Source: Piscinibacter gummiphilus (GTDB taxonomy: Bacteria > Pseudomonadota > Gammaproteobacteria > Burkholderiales > Burkholderiaceae_C). Taken from it: 64,000 bases of DNA. Both the position numbers and the translations under genes were made by a program. The first letter of the stretch is position 1. Every line of letters starts with the position of its first letter. The stretch is taken from positions 2,963,001 through 3,027,000 of the forward strand of contig NZ_CP136336.1 of the NCBI RefSeq assembly GCF_032681285.1. The letters run 5' to 3'. The notes beneath the pieces are model-generated. The model saw only the letters and a program-made list of their open reading frames with translations. It was not told the DNA's origin and made no database searches. Positions 46,050-54,466 of the stretch are shown piece by piece.

Positions 46050-47523
46050 CCTGCCCGCCCACGGCGTAGCCGGGGTTGCCGAACTCCATCACACCGTCGT
46101 CGATGCGGCCGAAGCGCAGCAGCAGCAGGTCGCGCAGGTAGTTCTGGTAGAGCTTCCACGGCGCCTTCGAGCCCTGCTTGGGCATGTGCTCGGCGGCGCG
46201 TTGCACGTAGCCCGAGGTGAAGTCGATCCACGGCTCCGCCTTCAGCTCGGGGTCACGGTTGCGCGGCGTGCACTGGCGGTGGCCGTGGCGCTTCATGTAG
46301 TTGAGCAGGCGGCAGACGTATTCGCAGGTCAGGTCGCACTTGAGCGTCCATGAGGCGTTGGTGTAGCCGAACGAGACCGCGAGGTTGGGCACGTCGCTGT
46401 ACATCGTGGCCTTGTAGCCGAAGGTCTTGCCCGCTTCGACTCGCCGGCCGTCGACCTTCAGGTCCATGTCGTCGAGCGAGCTCAGCACGAGGCCGGTGGC
46501 GCTCACGACGAGGTCGGCCTCGAGCTCCGTGCCCGACTTGAGGCGGATGCCCTTCTCGGTGAAGGTCTCGATCTCGTCGGTCACCACCGTCGCCTTGCCG
46601 ACGTAGAGCATGCGGAAGAGATCGCCATCGGGCACCAGGCACAGGCGCTGGTCCCACGGCTTGTAGCGGGGGGTGAAGTGCTTCGCGACGTCGACCTTGC
46701 TGCCGATGGCCGCCTGGATGCCGTCGACGATGTACTTCTTCACCCGCTCGGGCCGGCGCTTGCAGAGCCGGTAGAAATACATCGAGAGGCTGACGTTCTT
46801 CCAGCGTGTGAGGAAATAGGCCCAGCTCGCCGGCATCACTTTGCGCAGCGCATTGGCGATGCGGTCTTGCGCGGGCCGCGACACCACGTAGGTCGGCGAG
46901 CGCTGCAGCATCGTCACGTGGGCGGCGGTCTTGGCCATCTCGGGCACGAGCGTCACGGCGGTGGCGCCGCTTCCGATCACGACGACGCGCTTGCCGGCGT
47001 AGTCGATGTCGCTCGTCCACTTCTGCGGGTGCACGAGGCGGCCGCCGAAGCGGCTGACGCCGGGGAAGTCGGGCTGGTAGCCGGCCTCGTACTTGTAGTA
47101 GCCGCTGCACATGAAGAGGAAGTTGCAGGTGAAGGTGACACGCTCGCCTGTGCTTCGTTCGACTTCCACCGTCCACCTCGCCTCGGGCGTCGACCAGGAC
47201 GCGCCGACCACCTTGTGGCCGAAGCGGATGTGCCGGTCGATGCCGTTCTCGGCCGCCGTCTCGCGGATGTACTGCAGGATCGACGGGCCGTCGGCGATGG
47301 CGCTCGCGTTCGTCCAGGGCTTGAAGCGGTAGCCCAGGGTGTACATGTCGGAGTCGGAGCGGATGCCTGGGTAGCGGAACAGGTCCCAGGTGCCGCCGAT
47401 GGCCTCGCGGCTTTCGAGGATCGCGTAGCTGCGGTCGGGGCACTCGGTCTGCAGGTGGTACGCCGCGCCGATGCCGGAGAGGCCGGCGCCGACGATGAGC
47501 ACATCGGTGTGGGTGGTGGACAT
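46030..47523 (-). CDS. Baeyer-Villiger-type FAD monooxygenase
   Basis: A 497-residue flavoprotein monooxygenase. FAD-binding GAGLSG at 12-17, a second dinucleotide motif GSGATA at 184-189 for NADPH, and between them the Baeyer-Villiger fingerprint F-x-G-x3-H-x3-W at 159-169 (FGGRLVHPQKW). Enzymes of this class insert oxygen next to a ketone, giving esters or lactones, and need O2 and NADPH; the substrate is unknown. There is no signal peptide. It lies 129 bp downstream of the TauE/SafE gene. A palindrome TAAGGT-ATTC-ACCTTA about 56 bp before the start may be its operator. Confidence 0.88.
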   Translation of the reverse strand: MSTTHTDVLIVGAGLSGIGAAYHLQTECPDRSYAILESREAIGGTWDLFRYPGIRSDSDMYTLGYRFKPWTNASAIADGPSILQYIRETAAENGIDRHIRFGHKVVGASWSTPEARWTVEVERSTGERVTFTCNFLFMCSGYYKYEAGYQPDFPGVSRFGGRLVHPQKWTSDIDYAGKRVVVIGSGATAVTLVPEMAKTAAHVTMLQRSPTYVVSRPAQDRIANALRKVMPASWAYFLTRWKNVSLSMYFYRLCKRRPERVKKYIVDGIQAAIGSKVDVAKHFTPRYKPWDQRLCLVPDGDLFRMLYVGKATVVTDEIETFTEKGIRLKSGTELEADLVVSATGLVLSSLDDMDLKVDGRRVEAGKTFGYKATMYSDVPNLAVSFGYTNASWTLKCDLTCEYVCRLLNYMKRHGHRQCTPRNRDPELKAEPWIDFTSGYVQRAAEHMPKQGSKAPWKLYQNYLRDLLLLRFGRIDDGVMEFGNPGYAVGGQVKQAAG

Positions 47524-47578
47524 GGGCTCGTGTGGAAGTGGAAGCCGGTAGCATCGCGCCGATTGCGGCTTGGCGTTC

Positions 47579-47594
47579 TAAGGTATTCACCTTA
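47579..47594 (-). promoter_or_regulatory. Palindrome TAAGGT-N4-ACCTTA before the monooxygenase
   Basis: A perfect 6-bp inverted repeat with a 4-bp spacer lies 56 bp upstream of the monooxygenase start, in an AT-richer patch. Size and symmetry suit a dimeric repressor (TetR or MarR type), but no such regulator gene is adjacent. Confidence 0.35.
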
Positions 47595-47652
47595 TCCTCT
47601 GCCTGGGCCGGCAGGCCATCCTCTCACGACCTGGCCGAGAGCCCCTGGCGCC

Positions 47653-48354
47653 TCAAGGGCCGAAGCAGATCGCCAACACCCGTGCCCACAGGCCGTGGCC
47701 CAGCGCCCAGCCCGAAGCGGCGACGAGCCCTGCACCCGCGAGGCGCACCGCCCACTGGCCGGCCACGAGGCCCGCACCCGCACCGCCCGTCAGGCGCAGC
47801 CACAACGCCGGCCCCGCGATGAGGCCCACTGATGAGGTGATGGCAAAGGCTGCCATCACCGCCGCACCCGCGGCTGCGTGGCCAGCGAGCGTGGCGACGA
47901 CCAGCGCCGACTGCAGCAGGCCGCAAGGCCACGCCAACCAGAGCGCACCGGCACCCGCCGCGCGCACTGGGCCTTGCACCCGCTGCCAGCCCTGCGCCGC
48001 CAATTCAGGCGGGAGCGAGCGGCCCTGCCCTTGCATCCAGGCGGGCTGACGGCCGGTCCAGAGCAACCAGAGGCCAAAGCCGAGCACGGCCAGGTGCAGC
48101 AGCACCCAGATCGGGCGCAACGCGGGCGCCGCCTCGCCCAGTTGGCGCAGCAGCGCCACGCTTGACGCGGCCACTGCGCCGCCCGCCGCGTAGCCGGCGA
48201 GGCGGCCGAGATGGAAGCCGAGGGTGGCGTGGTTCGCGTTGCCGCGGCTGCAGGCGCGGATCACCCCCGCGCTCGTGCCGCCGCACATCGCCAGGCAGTG
48301 CGGCACGCCGGCCAGGCCCATCAGGGCCGCGCTGAAGATGAGCGCCAGTTCCAT
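47653..48354 (-). CDS. TauE/SafE-like membrane protein of the cbb3 region
   Basis: A 233-residue protein with about six hydrophobic helices, of the sulfite exporter TauE/SafE (UreH-like) family. The start MELALIFSAALMGLAGVPHCLAMCGG has the P-H-C-x3-C-G signature of the branch that accompanies cbb3 oxidase genes, where a role in copper supply has been proposed. It starts 13 bp after the hemN stop, so the two form an operon from the hemN promoter. Copper or thiol-related transport is inferred from the conserved cysteines and context. Confidence 0.83.
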   Translation of the reverse strand: MELALIFSAALMGLAGVPHCLAMCGGTSAGVIRACSRGNANHATLGFHLGRLAGYAAGGAVAASSVALLRQLGEAAPALRPIWVLLHLAVLGFGLWLLWTGRQPAWMQGQGRSLPPELAAQGWQRVQGPVRAAGAGALWLAWPCGLLQSALVVATLAGHAAAGAAVMAAFAITSSVGLIAGPALWLRLTGGAGAGLVAGQWAVRLAGAGLVAASGWALGHGLWARVLAICFGP

Positions 48355-48367
48355 CGTGGACTGCGGC

Positions 48368-49789
48368 TCAGATGATGCGAGAGAACCTCTCGCGCTGGCG
48401 GTCGGCCTGCAGGTGGCGGTCGAACACCATCGCCACCGCGCGCACGAAGTACCAGCCCATGCGGGTCACCTGCAGAGCATTCGGTTCAATCTCGACGAGC
48501 CCCTGCTCCGCCAGCGCTTCCATCTGCGCGAGCTCGCTTCTGAAGTATTCCCGCACGTCGACCAGGTGCGACAGCTCGATCGATTCGAACTCCAGCCGCC
48601 CCTGGCACATGAGCGCCATGATGACGGCGCGGCGCACGAGGTCGTCGCGCGTGAGCGCGAGGCCGCGCACGATGGGCAGCTGGCCCTGGGCGAGTGCGTC
48701 GTAGTACTCGGGCAGGGTCTTCGCGTTCTGGCTGTAGGTGGCGCCGATGTGGCCGATGGCCGAGACGCCGAGCGCCACGAGGTCGCAATCGGGCTGCGTG
48801 CTGTAGCCCTGGAAGTTGCGGTGCAGCCGGCCTTGGCGCTTGGCGACGGCGAGTGCGTCGTCGGGCAGCGCGAAGTGGTCCATGCCGATGTAGACGTAGC
48901 CGGCGGCAAGGAAGGCCGCGATGGCATTGCTCAGCATGCCCACCTTCTGGCCGGCGGCCGGCAGCTCTTCGGTCGAGATGCGGCGCTGCGGCTTGAAGCG
49001 CTGCGGCAGGTGCGCATAGGAGTAGAGCGCGATGCGGTCGGGCCGCAGCGAGTTCACCTGCGCCACCGTCTTGGCAAACGACACCGGGTTCTGCTTCGGC
49101 AGGCCGTAGATCAGGTCGACGTTGACCGACTCGAAGCCGATCTCGCGCGCCGCTTCGATCAGGAAGCGCACCGACTCGAACGACTGCACGCGGTGCACCG
49201 CGCGCTGCACGTCTTCGTCGAAGTCCTGCACGCCGAAGCTCAGGCGGTTGAAGCCGAGCTGCGCGAGATGCTGCAGCCGCTCGCGCGTCACGGTGCGCGG
49301 GTCGACCTCGATCGACATCTCGGCGCCGGGCGCGATCTTGAAATGGTGGCGCAGTGCGGCGAGCAGCCGGCTGAGTTCGCCATCGTTCAGGAAGGTGGGC
49401 GTGCCACCGCCGAGGTGCAGCTGAGAGACGCTCTGGCCCACGCCCAGCAGCGCGGTGTGCAGTGCCATCTCCTTTTCGAGCGCGTCGAGGTAGGCGGTGG
49501 AGCGGCCGTGGTCTTTCGTCACCACCTTGTTGCAGGCGCAGTAGTAGCACACCGATTCGCAGAACGGGATGTGCACGTAGACCGACAGCGGTGCGGCCGC
49601 CGCGCCCTGCACGCGCAGGCGCGCGGCATGGGCGTAGTCGACCTCGCCGAAGGCTTCGACGAAACGGTCGGCCGTGGGGTAGGAGGTGTAGCGCGGGCCG
49701 GCCACGTCAAAGCGCTGCAGCAGCTCGGGCGTGATCTGGAACTCGGGGGCCGCAGCGGCTGAGGTGGGGGGGCACAGGACTTCGCTCAT
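48368..49789 (-). CDS. hemN: Oxygen-independent coproporphyrinogen III oxidase
   Basis: A 473-residue radical-SAM enzyme that decarboxylates coproporphyrinogen III without O2, giving haem under low oxygen. The 4Fe-4S ligands are Cys77, Cys81, Cys84 in FCESVCYYCAC, with Cys86 also conserved as in HemN. GGGTPTFL near 115 and the C-terminal HemN domain are present, and the length is standard. MSEVLCPP at 49789 is used; ATG 49798 is in frame. It is divergent from fnr and shares the Fnr-type box with it. It supplies haem for the neighbouring cbb3 oxidase. Confidence 0.95.
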   Translation of the reverse strand: MSEVLCPPTSAAAAPEFQITPELLQRFDVAGPRYTSYPTADRFVEAFGEVDYAHAARLRVQGAAAAPLSVYVHIPFCESVCYYCACNKVVTKDHGRSTAYLDALEKEMALHTALLGVGQSVSQLHLGGGTPTFLNDGELSRLLAALRHHFKIAPGAEMSIEVDPRTVTRERLQHLAQLGFNRLSFGVQDFDEDVQRAVHRVQSFESVRFLIEAAREIGFESVNVDLIYGLPKQNPVSFAKTVAQVNSLRPDRIALYSYAHLPQRFKPQRRISTEELPAAGQKVGMLSNAIAAFLAAGYVYIGMDHFALPDDALAVAKRQGRLHRNFQGYSTQPDCDLVALGVSAIGHIGATYSQNAKTLPEYYDALAQGQLPIVRGLALTRDDLVRRAVIMALMCQGRLEFESIELSHLVDVREYFRSELAQMEALAEQGLVEIEPNALQVTRMGWYFVRAVAMVFDRHLQADRQRERFSRII

Positions 49790-49798
49790 GGTGCCCAT

Positions 49799-49867
49799 AC
49801 TGTGCCAAGGCGACCAGAGCGCGCCTTGATGCCGGTCAAGCGCTGCGGAGGGCCCGGGAAACAGAAT
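49799..49867. promoter_or_regulatory. Shared Fnr-type box between hemN and fnr
   Basis: TTGATGCCGGTCAA (49826-49839) lies between the divergent hemN and fnr genes. Leftward, CACAGT (49799-49804) is centred 31 bp away; rightward, CAGAAT (49862-49867) is centred 32 bp away. Both directions thus have class II Fnr geometry, and the rightward one indicates that fnr controls its own transcription. The leftward start would fall about 2 nt before the hemN ATG. Confidence 0.65.
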
Positions 49868-49891
49868 TCCCGGGAGCTTGAGATACCTCAT

Positions 49892-50668
49892 ATGCCTGAT
49901 ACCGTCCCGCCCCCAACCACCCCTTCGACCGTCCGGCGCACGCGCGCGATTGCACCCGCACCGACGTTGAAGGTCGCCTGTTCCAGCTGCAGCTTGCGCG
50001 AGCTGTGCCTGCCCGTCGGCCTGCCGCCGACCGACATGGAGCGGCTCGACACCCTCGTCACCACCCGGCGTAGCGTCGCCAGGGGCGACTTGCTCTTCCG
50101 CTCGGGCGACCCGTTCCAGTGCCTCTACGCCGTGCGGACGGGCTTCTTCAAGACCTGCGTGTCGCTGGAAGACGGGCGCGATCAGGTCACCGGCTTCCAG
50201 ATGGCCGGCGAGCTGCTGGGGCTTGACGGCATCGGCGGCGAGCGGCACAGCTGCAATGCCGTGGCGCTGGAGGATTCACAGCTCTGCGTGATCCCCTATT
50301 CGCAGCTCGAATCGCTGTCGCGCGAGTTCGGCGAGTTGCAGCGGCAGTTCCACAAGATCATGAGCCGCGAGATCGTGCGCGATCACGGCGTGATGCTCCT
50401 GCTCGGCTCCATGCGGGCCGAGGAGCGGCTGGCGGCCTTCCTGCTGAACCTCACGCAGCGCTTGCAGGCGCGTGGCTTCTCGGCCTCGTCGCTGGTGCTG
50501 CGCATGACACGCGAGGAGATCGGCTCCTACCTCGGGCTCAAGCTCGAGACGGTGAGCCGCACCTTCTCGAAGTTCCACGACGACGGGCTGCTGGAAGTGA
50601 AGCAGCGCGACATCCGCATCCTCGACGCAGAAGGCTTGAAGCGCCTGGTCAACAGCGCTCGTTGCTGA
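49892..50668 (+). CDS. fnr: Fnr, oxygen-sensing 4Fe-4S regulator
   Basis: A 258-residue Crp/Fnr regulator with the four cluster cysteines of Fnr: Cys30, Cys33, Cys39 (ACSSCSLRELC) and Cys121 (RHSCNAV), spaced as in the E. coli protein. A nucleotide-binding-type barrel is followed by a helix-turn-helix MTREEIGSYLGLKLETVSRTF. With O2 the cluster is lost and the protein becomes monomeric; without it the dimer binds TTGAT-N4-ATCAA sites. ATG 49892 has only a weak ribosome site (GGGAG at 15 bases). It is divergent from hemN and stands next to the cco block, which carries matching operators. Confidence 0.95.
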   Translation: MPDTVPPPTTPSTVRRTRAIAPAPTLKVACSSCSLRELCLPVGLPPTDMERLDTLVTTRRSVARGDLLFRSGDPFQCLYAVRTGFFKTCVSLEDGRDQVTGFQMAGELLGLDGIGGERHSCNAVALEDSQLCVIPYSQLESLSREFGELQRQFHKIMSREIVRDHGVMLLLGSMRAEERLAAFLLNLTQRLQARGFSASSLVLRMTREEIGSYLGLKLETVSRTFSKFHDDGLLEVKQRDIRILDAEGLKRLVNSARC

Positions 50669-50683
50669 GCCGCTGCCGTCGAC

Positions 50684-50703
50684 CCTGGGTTTTGCGGCCC
50701 AGG
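50684..50703. terminator. Weak hairpin between fnr and the cco block
   Basis: CCTGGG (50684-50689) and CCCAGG (50698-50703) form a 6-bp stem with an 8-base loop between two convergent stops. It may end transcripts from both sides; the evidence is weak. Confidence 0.3.
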
Positions 50704-50704
50704 A

Positions 50705-50968
50705 TCAGAACGGGTCCTGCCGGTTCATCTCATCCGTCGACCGCATCAGCAGCATCGTCAGCGCCCCCGACAGCGCCATCACGCCCCAGAAGATGAAGAA
50801 GGTGACGGTGTAGACCGCCTGGCGCGGCCAGTCGAACGCCACGCCGCCAAACCACTGCAGGTTGTCGGGGTCGACCACCGCAAACAGCAGCATCTCCAGC
50901 ACGCCAGCCATCAGGAACGATGGCCAGAGCACCTGGAGCGCCTGCTGGCGGAACGCAGGAGACCACAT
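50705..50968 (-). CDS. Small membrane protein at the end of the cco operon
   Basis: An 87-residue protein with two hydrophobic helices (about 9-31 and 50-72) and a short charged tail. The first helix leads into a PDNLQWFGG loop. I know it only as the small membrane protein often found after ccoG in Burkholderiales; its function is not known. Its ATG overlaps the stop of the FixH-like gene by one base (TGATG), so it is cotranslated as the last gene of the cco series. Confidence 0.75.
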   Translation of the reverse strand: MWSPAFRQQALQVLWPSFLMAGVLEMLLFAVVDPDNLQWFGGVAFDWPRQAVYTVTFFIFWGVMALSGALTMLLMRSTDEMNRQDPF

Positions 50969-51198
50969 CACGGCTGCGGCGTGGCCGCGTGGTTGCGCGC
51001 CTTGAGCGCCGGGCTCATCGAGGCCGAGGTGTCGGCCACGGCGGCCGGCACCTGCACCACCGGGTCGATGTGCGTGATGGCGATGCGCAGCGTCACGAAG
51101 CCGGCCAGCACCACGGCCGCGGGGCCGGCGAGCACCAGCCACACCATGCCGACACGCCACCACGGGGTGGATTCAGGACTTTGGGTCTTCGGGTTCAT
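50968..51198 (-). CDS. Short FixH-like membrane protein
   Basis: A 76-residue protein with one membrane helix (about 16-40, MVWLVLAGPAAVVLAGFVTL) and a periplasmic or cytoplasmic tail ending KARNHAATPQP. Position after ccoG and the WWRVGM start recall FixH/CcoH, an assembly factor of cbb3 oxidase, but those proteins are about twice as long, so this is a truncated or divergent form. A strong ribosome site (AGGAGACCCGAG) precedes it. It is coupled to the next small gene. Confidence 0.65.
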   Translation of the reverse strand: MNPKTQSPESTPWWRVGMVWLVLAGPAAVVLAGFVTLRIAITHIDPVVQVPAAVADTSASMSPALKARNHAATPQP

Positions 51199-51245
51199 CT
51201 CGGGTCTCCTTCCACTTCAGCATCGGCATCCACTTCACGCCACCG

Positions 51246-52706
51246 TCATCGCGGCACGACGAAGGTCGACTTCTCGACCACGTCGACCGAGCCGTCATCG
51301 CCACGCGCCAGCCGCTCGACGCGGAAGCGCAGCGGGTGGGCACCCGGGCCCAGCGCGCGAGTGGCCGCATGCGGCACCTGCACGCTCACCGGCCACCAGC
51401 GGGCCTCGGCGGCACCTACTTCGAACTCTGCCTTCGAGGTGATGGAGGCGCCGTCCAGGCCTTCGAGCGTCACGCGGTAGTGCTGCGTGGCCTCGGTGGC
51501 GTTCATCACCTGCAGGCGGTAGACGTTTTCGATCGCGCCGTCGTCCACGAGGCGTGCCAGGGCTCCACGGTCGCGCACCACGTCGACCCGGAACGGGCTG
51601 CGCAGCGCGAGGCTCACCACGAAGCCGATGCAGATGAGCGCGAGCACAGTGGTGTAGACGAGCACGCGCGGGCGCAGCACACGCTTGAGCGTCTGCAGCT
51701 TCGACCAGCGGTTGGACAGGCCGTTCTGCGTCGCGAAGCGGATGAGGCCGCGCTCGTAGTTCATCTTGTCCATGACCTCGTTGCACACGTCCACGCAGGA
51801 GGCGCAGCCGATGCACTGGTACTGCAGGCCGTTGCGGATGTCGATGCCGGTCGGGCACACCTGCACGCACAGGCCGCAGTCAATGCAGTCGCCCAGGCCC
51901 TTGGACTTCGGGTCGACCTTGCGGCCGCGCGAGCCTCGTGGCTCTCCACGGGCGGGGTCGTAGCTCACGATGAGCGTGTCGCGGTCGAACATCGCGCTCT
52001 GGAAGCGCGCATAGGGGCACATGTAGGTGCAGACCTGCTCGCGCAGGTAGCCGGCGTTGCCATAGGTGGCGAAGCCGTAGAAGAGCACCCAGAACCATTC
52101 CCACGGCCCGAATCCCAGCGTGAAAGCCTCGCTCCAGAGCACCTTGACGGGGGTGAAGTAGCCGACGAGCGTGAAGCCCGTCCACAGGCCGATGGCGATC
52201 CACACCGCCTGCTTGCCGGCCTTGCGCCACAGCTTGTTGAAGGACCAGGGCGCCTCGTCGAGCCGCATGCGGGCGATGCGGTCACCTTCGAAGCGGCGCT
52301 CCACCCAGAGAAAGATCTCGGTGTAGACGGTCTGCGGGCAGGTGAAGCCGCACCACAGGCGGCCGGCCACCGCCGTGAAGAGAAAAAGCGAATAGGCGCA
52401 GACGATGAGCAGCGCCGCGAGGTAGACCAGGTCCTGCGGGTGCAGCACCAGGCCGAAGATGTAGAAGCGGCGCGCCGCCAGGTCGAAGAGCACCGCCTGG
52501 CGGTCGTTCCACTGGAGCCACGGCAGGCCGTAGAACACGATCTGCGTGAGCCACACCATCGCCCAGCGCCAGTTGGCAAAGGTGCCGGTGACCGAGCGCG
52601 GATAGATCTTCTTCTGCTTCTCGAAGAGCCAGCCGCCCTCGCCTTCGACCTCACTCGCCGCTTCGGCGGCGACGATCGGGATCACGCGGGGATTGGTACT
52701 GCTCAT
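51246..52706 (-). CDS. ccoG: CcoG/RdxA/FixG, polyferredoxin for cbb3 assembly
   Basis: A 486-residue membrane iron-sulfur protein needed for maturation of cbb3 oxidase, with a copper-reducing role known in Rhodobacter. Several helices in the first 230 residues carry CGFTCPQT and CTYMCPYAR; then two 4Fe-4S ferredoxin motifs, CIDCGLCVQVCP and CIGCASCVDVCN, near 280-320. A membrane helix and a periplasmic immunoglobulin-like domain form the C-terminal third. MSSTNPRV at 52706 is chosen. It is 26 bp after ccoP on the same strand. Confidence 0.93.
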   Translation of the reverse strand: MSSTNPRVIPIVAAEAASEVEGEGGWLFEKQKKIYPRSVTGTFANWRWAMVWLTQIVFYGLPWLQWNDRQAVLFDLAARRFYIFGLVLHPQDLVYLAALLIVCAYSLFLFTAVAGRLWCGFTCPQTVYTEIFLWVERRFEGDRIARMRLDEAPWSFNKLWRKAGKQAVWIAIGLWTGFTLVGYFTPVKVLWSEAFTLGFGPWEWFWVLFYGFATYGNAGYLREQVCTYMCPYARFQSAMFDRDTLIVSYDPARGEPRGSRGRKVDPKSKGLGDCIDCGLCVQVCPTGIDIRNGLQYQCIGCASCVDVCNEVMDKMNYERGLIRFATQNGLSNRWSKLQTLKRVLRPRVLVYTTVLALICIGFVVSLALRSPFRVDVVRDRGALARLVDDGAIENVYRLQVMNATEATQHYRVTLEGLDGASITSKAEFEVGAAEARWWPVSVQVPHAATRALGPGAHPLRFRVERLARGDDGSVDVVEKSTFVVPR

Positions 52707-52732
52707 AGGGTAGGGATCGCGCGTCGCTGGGG

Positions 52733-53644
52733 TTACGGCCCGGAGCTCGCGCCGCGGGAGAGGCTCCACACATAGGCACCGAGCACATGGATCTGCTCAG
52801 GGGTGAGCCGCGAGGCGTGTGCGGGCATGACGTTGGTCTTGCCGTTGTTGACCATCGCGACGATCGCCTCCTCGCCCCAGCCGTGCAGCCACACCTTGTC
52901 GCTGAGGTTGGGTGCGCCGAGCGCCTGGTTGCCCTTGCCGCCCACGCCGTGGCAGGCCGCGCAGGCGATGAACTTCTCGCGCCCCGCCGCCGCCTGGATG
53001 GCGTTGTGCGGGCTGCCCGAGAGGCTCAGCACGTACTGCGCGACGTTGACCACGTCTTGCGCCGAGCCCACCGCGGCGGCCATCGGGGGCATGACACCCT
53101 GGCGACCGTTGGCGATGGTTTCCTTGATGGTCTCGAGCGAGCCACCGTAGAGCCAGTCGTTGTCGGTCAGGTTGGGGAAGCCCTTGCTGCCGCGTGCGTC
53201 GGAGCCGTGGCAGGCGGCGCAGTTGTTGACGAAGAGGCGCTCGCCGATGCCCATCGCGCCGGCGTCCTTGGCCAGCACTTCCGCCGGCTGGGACACGTAA
53301 CGCGCATAGACGGCGGCCATCGCGTTGGTGGCCTTCTTCTGCTCGGCCTCGTACTGGCCGGTGCTCGTCCAGTTGAGCGTGCCGGCGCTGCTGCCAAGGC
53401 CGGGGTACAGGAAGACGTACGCGCCACCGCACACCACGGTCAGCACGAAGAGCACCATCCACCAGCGCGGCAGCGGGTTGTTGAGTTCGACGAGGTCGAC
53501 GTCCCACACGTGGCCGGTGGTGTTGTCGTTGGCCATCGGCTTGCGGCGCGACGCGATGACGAGCAGCGCCAGACAGGCGACGAGCGACACCACCGTCGCA
53601 ACCGCGATGAAGGTCGACCAACCGCTGTTGAAGAAGTCACTCAC
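52733..53644 (-). CDS. ccoP: cbb3 oxidase di-haem subunit CcoP
   Basis: A 303-residue di-haem cytochrome c subunit of cbb3 oxidase. It has two membrane helices (about 11-31 and 60-82), then two c-type haem sites CAACH at 142-146 and 228-232, with axial Met candidates in GVMPPM and NVMPAH. It takes electrons from the soluble or membrane cytochromes and passes them to CcoO. The true start is a GTG at 53644 (family N-terminus VSDFFNSGW), which lies inside the end of ccoQ by 8 bp; an ATG five codons earlier is less likely. Confidence 0.94.
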   Translation of the reverse strand: MSDFFNSGWSTFIAVATVVSLVACLALLVIASRRKPMANDNTTGHVWDVDLVELNNPLPRWWMVLFVLTVVCGGAYVFLYPGLGSSAGTLNWTSTGQYEAEQKKATNAMAAVYARYVSQPAEVLAKDAGAMGIGERLFVNNCAACHGSDARGSKGFPNLTDNDWLYGGSLETIKETIANGRQGVMPPMAAAVGSAQDVVNVAQYVLSLSGSPHNAIQAAAGREKFIACAACHGVGGKGNQALGAPNLSDKVWLHGWGEEAIVAMVNNGKTNVMPAHASRLTPEQIHVLGAYVWSLSRGASSGP

Positions 53645-53798
53645 GGCGGGCTCCTTCATCGTCGGCGGTCATGAACGGGATGCGTGCCGCTTCATCGAAG
53701 CGGTCGCGGTTGCGCTTGGCCCAGGCCCAGGTGCAGATGCCGGCAAAGGTGGCGAGCGAGACCAGGGTCACGAGGGATCGGAGGTCGTTGATGTCCAT
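53637..53798 (-). CDS. ccoQ: cbb3 oxidase subunit CcoQ (FixQ)
   Basis: A 53-residue gene read directly from the sequence: MDINDLRSLVTLVSL, then TFAGICTWAW as a single membrane helix (about 8-28), then a charged tail AKRNRDRFDEAARIPF and ending DDEGARRE. CcoQ stabilises the oxidase complex. Its stop overlaps the ccoP start by 8 bp and it follows ccoO by 20 bp. It is short and easily missed. Confidence 0.93.
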   Translation of the reverse strand: MDINDLRSLVTLVSLATFAGICTWAWAKRNRDRFDEAARIPFMTADDEGARRE

Positions 53799-53818
53799 GT
53801 CGTTCTTCCTGTCCGTTC

Positions 53819-54445
53819 TTACTTGAGCGCGGTGCCCATCACCTGCAGGTAGGCGATCAGCGCGTCGAGCTCGGTCTTGTTCTTCACCGCTTCGGTGGCA
53901 CCGGCAATGTCGGCGTCGGTGTAGGGCACGCCGGCCACGCGCAGGGCCTTCAGGTGGTTGGGCAGCGATTGCCCGTCGACCAGGTTCTTGTTGAGCCAGG
54001 GATAGGCCGGCATGTTCGACTCGGGCACCAGGTCACGCGGGTTGATCAGGTGCAGGCGATGCCAGTCGTCGCTGTACTTGCCGCCGACTCGGTGCAGGTC
54101 GGGGCCGGTGCGCTTGCTGCCCCACTGGAAGGGATGGTCGTAGACGAATTCACCTGCGGTGGAGTACTTGCCGTAGCGCAGCGTCTCGGCACGGAAGGGC
54201 CGGATCATCTGCGAGTGGCAGTTGTAGCAACCCTCGCGGACGTACACGTCGCGCCCGGCGAGCTGCAGTGCGGTGTAGGGCTTCAGGCCTTCCACCGGCT
54301 GGGTGGTCGAGCGCTGGAAGAACAGCGGCACGATCTCCACGATGCCGCCCACCGCCACCACGAGCAGGATGAGCACGATCATCAGGAAATTGTTGGTCTC
54401 GATCTTCTGGTGGCTGAAGCCGGATTCGTTTTGCTGTTGAGCCAT
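53819..54445 (-). CDS. ccoO: cbb3 oxidase mono-haem subunit CcoO
   Basis: A 208-residue membrane-anchored cytochrome c. One N-terminal helix (about 20-43), then the haem motif CYNCH at 73-77 ([15 protein letters not shown], a CcoO signature), and a Met axial ligand candidate in [10 protein letters not shown]. It carries electrons from CcoP to Cco[10 protein letters not shown] at 54445 is the start. It sits 21 bp after ccoN. Confidence 0.95.
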   Translation of the reverse strand: MAQQQNESGFSHQKIETNNFLMIVLILLVVAVGGIVEIVPLFFQRSTTQPVEGLKPYTALQLAGRDVYVREGCYNCHSQMIRPFRAETLRYGKYSTAGEFVYDHPFQWGSKRTGPDLHRVGGKYSDDWHRLHLINPRDLVPESNMPAYPWLNKNLVDGQSLPNHLKALRVAGVPYTDADIAGATEAVKNKTELDALIAYLQVMGTALK

Positions 54446-54466
54446 GATGGTTCTCGGTCTCAAGGT

